Positions 1-4,388 of a stretch of DNA of 11,787 nucleotides are shown here, piece by piece (within the stretch, counting starts at the first letter, position 1; every line of letters starts with the position of its first letter). Location of the stretch: the NCBI GenBank assembly GCA_041676265.1, contig JBAYSE010000045.1:1-11787 (forward strand), in the 5' to 3' direction. Source of the DNA: DUOJ01 sp041676265. GTDB taxonomy: Bacteria > Spirochaetota > Spirochaetia > Sphaerochaetales > Sphaerochaetaceae. The position numbers were made by a program, and so were the translations under genes. The notes under the pieces are model-generated. The model did no database searches. It saw only the letters and a list, made by a program, of their open reading frames with translations, and had not been told where the DNA came from.

Positions 1-22
1 CTAAAGCAATTGAGTGAGGCAC
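1..22 (-). CDS. feoB: FeoB ferrous iron transporter, first codons only
   Basis: Only the first seven codons are inside the window. On the minus strand a GTG at 22-20 starts V-P-H-S-I-A-L, which matches the usual FeoB opening just before the G1 GTPase motif (IALVGNPN...). An AAAGGAG ribosome site lies at 38-32, nine bases upstream. The gene begins 28 bases after the feoA stop, in the same direction, which is the standard feoAB order. FeoB is the membrane Fe(II) permease with an N-terminal G domain. The call rests mainly on context and on seven residues; a second GTG at 32-30 is in another frame and gives no FeoB-like peptide. Confidence 0.7.
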
Positions 23-50
23 TGGGAAGCACTCCTTTTATATGTATAGG

Positions 51-272
51 CTACTCCTCAACTAGGATAGTAGCCGCATCAGCTTTTCTTAGTGATAACT
101 CGTAACCCCTGACGGAAATTTCAATAGGGTCTCCCAAGGGAGCATACTTACGGACATGTAGGGCACACCCTTTAGTAATCCCCATATCCATAATCCTCCG
201 CATAGTTGGGCCATTGCCCTCTATTTTACGCACTTTTACCGTTTCCCCGGGTCTGGCATCACTCAACTTCAT
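51..272 (-). CDS. feoA: FeoA, small SH3-like ferrous iron transport protein
   Basis: A 73-residue protein of typical FeoA length. It has the family's hallmark opening (MKLSDARPGETVKV), the central segment R-R-I-M-D-M-G-I-T-K-G, and the closing G-Y-E-L-S-L-R-K-A-D-A, all of which belong to the SH3-like beta-barrel. FeoA is a cytoplasmic partner that supports Fe(II) uptake by FeoB, whose gene follows directly. The ATG at 272 has only a weak purine-rich ribosome site (AGAGAGAAAG). Its start overlaps the stop of a 16-codon upstream ORF by ATGA, so translation may be coupled to that ORF. A strong promoter lies about 100 bases upstream. I am sure of the family; the regulation is inferred. Confidence 0.95.
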   Translation of the reverse strand: MKLSDARPGETVKVRKIEGNGPTMRRIMDMGITKGCALHVRKYAPLGDPIEISVRGYELSLRKADAATILVEE

Positions 273-319
273 AACTTTCTCTCTCTATTTTTTATATAAA
301 CCAAAAAGGGCATTAGCAT
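269..319 (-). CDS. candidate leader peptide ORF overlapping the feoA start
   Basis: On the minus strand a perfect AAGGAGG (330-324) is followed after four bases by ATG-CTA-ATG. The frame then reads MLMPFLVYIKNRERKL and ends in a TGA that overlaps the feoA ATG (ATGA, 272-269). This Shine-Dalgarno is far better than feoA's own, so ribosomes may load here and reinitiate at feoA. The second ATG (313) is spaced ten bases from the AAGGAGG. What is seen: the ribosome site, the ORF and the overlap. What is inferred: that it is translated and coupled. A frame this short could arise by chance. Confidence 0.4.
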   Translation of the reverse strand: MLMPFLVYIKNRERKL

Positions 320-345
320 AAAGCCTCCTTAGGAGTTTCCAAATA

Positions 346-361
346 GTTAGCTATCGCTAAC
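346..361. promoter_or_regulatory. inverted repeat, candidate iron-repressor operator for feoAB
   Basis: GTTAGC-TATC-GCTAAC is a perfect 6-bp inverted repeat around a 4-bp centre. It lies just after the -10 element (372-377) of the feo promoter, at about +4 to +20 from the expected start, where a bound repressor would block transcription. The TTAGC...GCTAA half-sites resemble the TTAGG...CCTAA arms of DtxR/IdeR/MntR-family operators, regulators known to control iron or manganese uptake. The assignment to that family is inference; only the symmetry and the position are seen. Confidence 0.45.
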
Positions 362-371
362 ATTTACAAAC

Positions 372-400
372 ATTAGACACTTTCCCCCCCCTTTTGTCAA
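372..400 (-). promoter_or_regulatory. sigma-70-type promoter of feoAB with poly-G spacer
   Basis: Minus strand: TTGACA (400-395), a 17-base spacer, then TCTAAT (377-372). The -35 is a perfect consensus and the spacing is optimal. The spacer holds eight consecutive G (391-384). Transcription would start near 365, giving a leader of about 93 bases that carries the inverted repeat at 346-361 and the leader ORF. Each gain or loss of a G would move the spacing away from 17. Confidence 0.7.
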
Positions 401-433
401 GGACTTTTGGTCAAATAAATTTAGAATTGTTAG

Positions 434-462
434 TTGACGAAAAGTTAACTACTCGGTAGTAT
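434..462 (+). promoter_or_regulatory. promoter of tRNA-Leu
   Basis: TTGACG (434-439), a 17-base spacer, and TAGTAT (457-462) stand directly before the tRNA, whose mature 5' end is at 471. The expected start at about 469 leaves almost no 5' leader to be trimmed by RNase P. It diverges from the feo promoter, with about 33 bases between the two -35 boxes. Confidence 0.65.
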
Positions 463-470
463 AGCGGTGG

Positions 471-555
471 GCCGAAGTGGTGGAATAGGTAGACACAAGG
501 GACTTAAAATCCCTTGCCCTTTTTGGGCGTACGAGTTCGATTCTCGTCTTCGGCA
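471..555 (+). tRNA. tRNA-Leu, anticodon UAA
   Basis: An 85-base class II tRNA. The acceptor arms GCCGAAG (471-477) and CTTCGGC (548-554) pair fully, with discriminator A at 555. The anticodon stem AGGGA/TCCCT (498-502, 510-514) encloses loop CTTAAAA with anticodon TAA at 505-507. The variable arm is GCCC-TTTTT-GGGC, and the T arm ACGAG-TTCGATT-CTCGT spans 531-547. The long variable arm, TAA anticodon and A discriminator make leucine certain. The 3' CCA is not encoded (AAA follows), so it must be added after transcription. Confidence 0.97.
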
Positions 556-640
556 AAACAAATTTTTGACTTCAATTCAATTCCATAACAATTTAAACTA
601 CTGCAGACCTTGCCTTTACAGGATTGTTGGCATAAAATCA

Positions 641-678
641 TATTGAGTAAAATGTAAAACGTATTGAGTAAATTGTAA
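641..678 (+). repeat. two 17-bp direct repeats before the ATPase gene
   Basis: The word TATTGAGTAAAATGTAA at 641-657 recurs at 662-678 with one change (A to T at its 12th base). The repeats are 21 bases apart start to start, about two helical turns, so both face the same side of the helix. They end 22 bases before the ATPase start codon. A TAAAAT at 648-653 inside the first copy, 18 bases after TTGTTG (624-629), could be a promoter -10. The repeats may then be an operator or an autoregulatory site; that role is inferred. Confidence 0.7.
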
Positions 679-700
679 CTACTCTATTTGGGGGTTTGTT

Positions 701-1879
701 ATGTTTGAGAGAAAATTAGTATCCGTGTTGATTAGGCGGTTAAGTGAACCTCGAAAGTTTATTCAGATAGTTACCGGTGCAAGGCAAACTGGGAAAACTA
801 CTGCTCTAACACAAGCTTTGTCAAAACTACCGGGCCATAAACATTATATAAGCGCTGATGATCCAGGCATATATAGTCGAGAATGGTTAAAAAATGAGTG
901 GCAATTGGCACGTTACAAGGCTCAAACAGAGAGCGTCATTTTGGCGATTGATGAAATCCAAAAAGTTAAAGACTGGCAGTCGACTGTTAAGCTTCTGTGG
1001 GATGAAGATAGTAGGCAAAATAGAGATTTGAAAGTTGTTATGACTGGTTCCTCATCTCTTCTTCTACAAAAAGGTGCTTCTGAATCCCTCATGGGAAGAT
1101 TTGAAATTCTTTATTCATCGCATTGGAGTTATGGGGAGTGCAAGGAGGCTTTTGGCTTTACTTTGGATGACTTTTTATTCTTTGGTGGCTATCCAGGAGC
1201 CGCTTCACTAATCAATGATGAAGAACGATGGGCTAGGTATATAGGTTTATCTATCGTTGAGCCTACAATATCTCAAGATATTTTAATGATGGAGGAAGTT
1301 CGTAAACCTGCTTTACTTCGCTCTCTATTTTTGCTTGGATCCTCCTACAGTAGCATGGAGGTCTCTTATACAAAGCTTATGGGACAATTGCAGGATGCCG
1401 GCAACACGGTAACCCTTGCACACTATTTAGAATTACTTAACAGAGCACAAATCCTATCGGGTCTCCAGAAATTTGCAGGGAATAAAATAAGTGTTAGAAA
1501 AAGTTCGCCTAGGCTAATACCATATAATACAGCATTTATGACCTATTCTGTTGGAGCCACCCGCCGTAGGTTTTTGAATAATCCTAGCGATCGAGGTCAT
1601 CTTATAGAGAGTGCTGTGGGGGCATACTTACTTTCCAGAAGTCAAGAAGAGGGCTTTGATGTTTTCTGGTGGAGAGATAGGGACAAGGAGGTTGATTTCG
1701 TTTTACAAAAAGGTAAAAGTGTCACTGCAATAGAAGTCAAAAGTGGAAGAATAAAAAATGTTGGTGGTAGCTTAGAGTTTATGAAGCTCTACCCTGATGC
1801 CTTTTCTATGGTTGTGGGAGGACCTAGGTTTACGTTGGAAGAGTTTTTATTAGGAAAGGTTCCACTGTTTATCGTATAG
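701..1879 (+). CDS. AAA+ ATPase with DUF4143 / nuclease-like C-terminal domain
   Basis: A 392-residue protein of the AAA_14-DUF4143 family. Walker A is G-A-R-Q-T-G-K-T (26-33), Walker B is V-I-L-A-I-D-E (79-85), the sensor strand is T-G-S-S (115-118), an L-M-G-R motif (130-133) may hold the arginine finger, and the family motif G-G-Y-P-G is at 162-166. The C-terminal part carries E303, D332 and E345-V-K347, spaced like a PD-(D/E)xK nuclease core. The cellular role of this family is not settled; mobile, toxin-like and repair-like roles have been proposed. The gene stands alone between a tRNA and a 250-base gap, has a poor ribosome site (GGGGG at 690-694), looks more AT-rich than its neighbours, and has paired repeats upstream. 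This suggests an acquired, self-regulated gene. No frameshift is seen. Confidence 0.9.
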   Translation: MFERKLVSVLIRRLSEPRKFIQIVTGARQTGKTTALTQALSKLPGHKHYISADDPGIYSREWLKNEWQLARYKAQTESVILAIDEIQKVKDWQSTVKLLWDEDSRQNRDLKVVMTGSSSLLLQKGASESLMGRFEILYSSHWSYGECKEAFGFTLDDFLFFGGYPGAASLINDEERWARYIGLSIVEPTISQDILMMEEVRKPALLRSLFLLGSSYSSMEVSYTKLMGQLQDAGNTVTLAHYLELLNRAQILSGLQKFAGNKISVRKSSPRLIPYNTAFMTYSVGATRRRFLNNPSDRGHLIESAVGAYLLSRSQEEGFDVFWWRDRDKEVDFVLQKGKSVTAIEVKSGRIKNVGGSLEFMKLYPDAFSMVVGGPRFTLEEFLLGKVPLFIV

Positions 1880-2080
1880 GCAATACGAAACAACTTCCCA
1901 TGGCTATGAGAATCTCATAAGAACCGCAATTCACTTTTGGCAATAACTTAAAGTTTTCCTAACTCTCCGGGTCGTACTAGTTTAAGTCTCATATTTAGCA
2001 GAGGTGTAGTTGAATACTGGGGGCAGTTAAATGATTTTGAGCTAACAGTTTTTATCTAATGATGTGGAGTCAATCTAATC
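1880..2080. other. gene-poor spacer with a small palindrome
   Basis: No coding frame, tRNA or convincing terminator is visible between the ATPase stop and the dps terminator. The one structured element is a perfect 7-bp inverted repeat, TATGAGA-A-TCTCATA, at 1905-1919. It is AT-rich and lacks a following T run, so it looks more like a protein-binding palindrome than a terminator. How the ATPase transcript ends is not evident. Confidence 0.4.
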
Positions 2081-2110
2081 AATAAAATGGGCACCCCTTA
2101 TGGAGTGCCC
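2081..2110 (-). terminator. rho-independent terminator of dps
   Basis: Read on the minus strand, GGGCACTCC (2110-2102), a four-base loop and GGGGTGCCC (2097-2089) form a nine-pair stem with one mismatch, followed by ATTTTATT (2088-2081). It lies 21 bases after the dps stop and ends that transcript. On the plus strand no T run follows, so it acts in one direction only. Confidence 0.85.
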
Positions 2111-2130
2111 TATGGTAGTTGGCCAAGAGC

Positions 2131-2565
2131 CTACTTTAACATCGCAGAGACGAACCAGATGTGCTTGCTGTAGAAAGCAACATAGTCTTCGAACATAGCG
2201 ACAGTCTCAAAGTCGCCGGCCTCGTCGGCACTGTTACGCACCTCGGTAGCTAAAGAGCGCATCGTAATTAGGTCCTCTTTAACGAGTTTGAGGGACTCGT
2301 CGTGGCCAAAATCTTGGGGTGCTACTTCACTGACAGTGGCGTTGGCCAAGTAATCTTGCATGGTTGAAAGGGGCAGAACCTCTTTCATTTTGAGGAGCTC
2401 GGCAACCGCATCAAAGTCTTCAAAGAGTTGGTCATAGAGCTCTTCAGTATAAGTGTGAACCCTTAAGAATTGTTTGCCAACAACATTCCAGTGGATGTTG
2501 TGCCACTTTACGTTTAGCACTGCTAAATTTGCTAAATACTTCTGTACTAAGTCTAGATATTTCAC
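2131..2565 (-). CDS. dps: Dps-family ferritin-like DNA-binding/iron-storage protein
   Basis: A 144-residue Dps/mini-ferritin. The signature K-W-H-N-I-H-W-N-V-V-G-K-Q-F spans 20-33. The inter-subunit ferroxidase ligands are all in place with Dps spacing: H25, H37, D52 and E56 (12, 15 and 4 residues apart, as in Listeria Dps). Such proteins form a 12-subunit shell that oxidises Fe(II) with peroxide and stores the ferric core. There is no long basic N-terminal tail, so direct DNA binding is uncertain. The start is GTG at 2565, with a perfect AGGAGG six bases upstream, and the gene has its own terminator. It is transcribed away from the HxlR-type gene, from a shared 101-base intergenic region. 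Confidence 0.95.
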   Translation of the reverse strand: MKYLDLVQKYLANLAVLNVKWHNIHWNVVGKQFLRVHTYTEELYDQLFEDFDAVAELLKMKEVLPLSTMQDYLANATVSEVAPQDFGHDESLKLVKEDLITMRSLATEVRNSADEAGDFETVAMFEDYVAFYSKHIWFVSAMLK

Positions 2566-2626
2566 TCTGTTCCTCCTATGAGTAATTATTTATGTAGAAC
2601 TGATGTTGAATATACTATAAAATTGG

Positions 2627-2654
2627 ACAAACAAATAGGGACAAAAATGTTTGT
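2627..2654. promoter_or_regulatory. inverted repeat in the dps / HxlR intergenic region
   Basis: ACAAACA (2627-2633) and TGTTTGT (2648-2654) form a perfect 7-bp inverted repeat with a 14-base spacer. A direct repeat GGACAAA at 2625-2631 and 2639-2645 runs through it with a 14-base period. On the minus strand TTGTCC (2644-2639), an 18-base spacer and TTATAG (2620-2615) could be a dps promoter overlapping the repeat. The element ends 12 bases before the HxlR-type start. It is a reasonable operator for that regulator to control itself and dps, but this is inferred from symmetry and position only. Confidence 0.4.
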
Positions 2655-2666
2655 TAGGGAGAAGCT

Positions 2667-2960
2667 GTGGAGAAGAGAGTTTTAAATGGATTTCAAATGA
2701 TCCACGATTTAATCAAAATGCGCTGGGTTCCCGATATCTTAAAATCTATTGAAATGGGAAATTATCGGTACAACTTAATTCTTGAAAGTGTCCTAGGGAT
2801 GAGTCACACAGAGCTTAACCGTAAGTTAGCCCTACTGCTGGATAGGCAAGTGATTATTAAGCTAGAAGAGGGCTCTTATGCTCTAATGCCCTTTGGCAAA
2901 GATCTCGTGCATATCTTTTCCCACTTAGAGAAATTAGAGGAACAGTATTTTAAAAACTAA
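2667..2960 (+). CDS. small HxlR-type winged-helix regulator
   Basis: A 97-residue protein with the HxlR winged-helix layout: L-I-K-M-R-W-V-P-D-I-L-K-S-I (the usual KW..xIL..L helix) at about 15-28, the Y-R-Y-N-L-I-L-E-S-V-L-G-M-S recognition region at about 33-46, L-x-x-K-L-x-x-L-L-D at about 50-59, and a wing ending Y-A-L-M-P-F-G-K-D-L. HxlR proteins are dimeric repressors or activators, many sensing oxidants or aldehydes through an N-terminal cysteine; this one has no cysteine at all. It starts with GTG after AGGGAG (2656-2661). It diverges from dps, which makes dps the obvious candidate target. The sequence is divergent, so the family call is good but not certain. Confidence 0.7.
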   Translation: MEKRVLNGFQMIHDLIKMRWVPDILKSIEMGNYRYNLILESVLGMSHTELNRKLALLLDRQVIIKLEEGSYALMPFGKDLVHIFSHLEKLEEQYFKN

Positions 2961-2976
2961 AGGGTAGCTCTTCGTC

Positions 2977-3005
2977 TTGTCGTTTTTTAAATCTTTTGCG
3001 ATAAT
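2977..3005 (+). promoter_or_regulatory. promoter giving a near-leaderless mRNA
   Basis: TTGTCG (2977-2982), a 17-base spacer and GATAAT (3000-3005) form a good promoter. The expected start, A3012, is only three bases before the ATG at 3015. No Shine-Dalgarno precedes that ATG (ATTACCCTATC), which is what a leaderless transcript would show. Confidence 0.6.
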
Positions 3006-3014
3006 TACCCTATC

Positions 3015-3530
3015 ATGAAAAGAACTTTAATTATTGTAGACGTTCAAAACGATTTCCTAGAAGGTGGTGCTCTAGGTGTAGAGGGCGCTACAAGTGACTA
3101 CGTGGCCCAAATTGAGGCTATAAGGCCCTATTTCGATCAGGTCATTTTGTCTGCCGATAACCACCCGGAAAACCACATCTCATTCACCACCTTTGCTCCT
3201 CACTGCGTAAAGGGGACTCACGGCGCCTTAGTGGCTGTTACCCCAGGGGATCGGCTACTCTTAAAAGGGGAGAGATTCGATAAAGAGGAGTTCTCCCCCT
3301 TTGAAGGGGGTAAGAACGTTGAGGTAATAACCGGAGAAGAGGTCTATGTCCTGGGATTAGCGGGCGATTACTGTGTTAAACAGTCTCTTTTAGACCTCTT
3401 AGAATACGCCCCTGCAAAAAAACTCTTCGCCATAACCGACCTTATCTATTCCATCGATAAAAAGAGCTACGATGATATTGATTACTTTAATGGGAGAGTG
3501 ACTTTCATAAAGAGCGACCAATTGCACTAA
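3015..3530 (+). CDS. pncA: nicotinamidase / isochorismatase-family cysteine hydrolase
   Basis: A 171-residue isochorismatase-fold protein with the nicotinamidase pattern. The catalytic triad is D9 (V-D-V-Q-N-D-F), K84 (L-L-K-G-E-R-F) and C120 (G-L-A-G-D-Y-C-V). The metal-binding motif D48-x-H50-x3-H54 sits in the segment A-D-N-H-P-E-N-H, and P-H-C-V-K-G-T follows at 62-68. Nicotinamidase splits nicotinamide to nicotinate and ammonia for NAD salvage. It is shorter than E. coli PncA (about 213 residues) but has every key residue. The start has no ribosome site and lies at the predicted transcription start. A 13-base gap links it to the next gene in an apparent two-gene operon. A related amidase of the same fold remains possible. 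Confidence 0.8.
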   Translation: MKRTLIIVDVQNDFLEGGALGVEGATSDYVAQIEAIRPYFDQVILSADNHPENHISFTTFAPHCVKGTHGALVAVTPGDRLLLKGERFDKEEFSPFEGGKNVEVITGEEVYVLGLAGDYCVKQSLLDLLEYAPAKKLFAITDLIYSIDKKSYDDIDYFNGRVTFIKSDQLH

Positions 3531-3543
3531 AAAAGGAGGAGCG

Positions 3544-3885
3544 ATGGAAAGGACTTTGTTTGAACAGCTACCGCCAGACGCGAGCCAAAGAGAAATTAAT
3601 TACACCGGTGAAGGACTTGAGCGTTACCACTACCAACCCACCCTGCTTTTGAGTGCTCCCAATTTTATCTATTGGAAAAAAGAGGATATGCTCAAGGAGT
3701 ATGAGCGGTTAATGGCACTTGAGCACGACGACAGCGAACTACGCGAGGTCAAAGATTTGGCGCCGGAAGTTGTCATAAAAAAACAGCTTCAAATGCTCCA
3801 CTACCACTATTCTCTGCTTTGTCGCCTCAGGAAAGGGGAGGCTGAGGCTTGGGATGTTATTCACGAATTATATGAAGATGACTAG
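3544..3885 (+). CDS. hypothetical 113-aa acidic cytoplasmic protein
   Basis: I do not recognise this protein. It is 113 residues long, without signal peptide or membrane segment. Its middle and C-terminal parts look helical and charged (K-K-E-D-M-L-K-E-Y-E-R-L-M-A-L-E; then K-K-Q-L-Q-M-L-H-Y-H-Y-S-L-L-C-R-L-R), and it ends in an acidic tail E-L-Y-E-D-D. The N-terminal third is rich in tyrosine and proline. A strong AGGAGG (3535-3540) lies three bases before the ATG, and the gene starts 13 bases after the nicotinamidase stop, so the two are probably cotranscribed. That is the only hint of function. Good codon flow and the strong ribosome site make it a real gene. Confidence 0.75.
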   Translation: MERTLFEQLPPDASQREINYTGEGLERYHYQPTLLLSAPNFIYWKKEDMLKEYERLMALEHDDSELREVKDLAPEVVIKKQLQMLHYHYSLLCRLRKGEAEAWDVIHELYEDD

Positions 3886-3900
3886 CTTACTGTTCATCTT
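3875..3900. repeat. inverted repeat across two convergent stop codons
   Basis: AAGATGA (3875-3881) and TCATCTT (3894-3900) are perfect inverted 7-mers around a 12-base loop. The loop contains the stop of the 113-aa gene (TAG, 3883-3885) and that of the convergent coiled-coil gene (TTA, 3887-3889), which are one base apart. The stem is AT-rich and no T run follows on either strand. It is therefore not a textbook terminator, although no other terminator separates these genes. Confidence 0.45.
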
Positions 3901-4336
3901 GGGTCTTTGAATTCTTGAGCGGGATTACCTTCCTAAGGAAAGGTTTGACCCCTAAAAGGGTCTGTTCATACTCCCCCTCACTCTCTTTGAGTGCAACTTG
4001 CCAAGCCGCTCCGAACCCGGGGGCGTTGACGGTTAGTCTATCGACTGCCTGTTGAAAAACTTGAAGGCGAGCGACCTCTTTACGTCCCGGTTTTTGAGCA
4101 AAGGTTTGTAGGGAGATTCTCATATTTTCATTTTGTTGCTTTAACTCATCGACCTCTTTTTTTAACTTACTCAACCCCTCAGACTCTAGGTCCATCCGGT
4201 CGGTAAGCATGGCTTTGAGTCGGGCAATCTCTTCTTTATGGGCTTTGCTCCTAGCTTTATTCTTAAACGCCTGAATTATTAAGATAATAAGCATAAGGCC
4301 GGCACCAATGGCAAACCCAATTAGAATATTTTTCAT
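3887..4336 (-). CDS. membrane-anchored coiled-coil protein, function unknown
   Basis: A 149-residue protein. Residues 4-23 (I-L-I-G-F-A-I-G-A-G-L-M-L-I-I-L-I-I-Q-A) form one membrane segment, followed by basic residues (K25, K27, R29, K31), so the rest should be cytoplasmic. Residues about 33-80 have a heptad-like, K/E/L-rich pattern typical of a coiled coil. The C-terminal 60 residues are a small soluble region without a motif I recognise. The layout recalls small anchored proteins of the DUF1043/YhcB or RmuC N-terminal type, but sequence similarity is not evident. The start ATG at 4336 has AAGGAG (4347-4342) five bases upstream. It has its own candidate promoter, so it may be transcribed apart from the PLP genes upstream. 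Confidence 0.7.
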   Translation of the reverse strand: MKNILIGFAIGAGLMLIILIIQAFKNKARSKAHKEEIARLKAMLTDRMDLESEGLSKLKKEVDELKQQNENMRISLQTFAQKPGRKEVARLQVFQQAVDRLTVNAPGFGAAWQVALKESEGEYEQTLLGVKPFLRKVIPLKNSKTQDEQ

Positions 4337-4358
4337 AAAGGCTCCTTCAAGTTGGCCG

Positions 4359-4388
4359 ATTATAACACGGGGAGAAAGAGGTAATCAA
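4359..4388 (-). promoter_or_regulatory. candidate promoter of the coiled-coil gene
   Basis: Minus strand: TTGATT (4388-4383), an 18-base spacer and a perfect TATAAT (4364-4359). The -35 overlaps the stop of the threonine-synthase-like gene. Transcription would start about 16 bases before the start codon of the coiled-coil gene. It could also be read by polymerase coming from the PLP genes. Confidence 0.45.

Noticed and set aside
1905..1919. Terminator for the ATPase gene
   Set aside because: The palindrome has a one-base centre, is AT-rich and is not followed by a T run.
471..2130. Integrated element with att sites formed from tRNA-Leu
   Set aside because: No second copy of the tRNA 3' end, no integrase and no other mobile genes are visible; only one ATPase gene lies between tRNA and dps.
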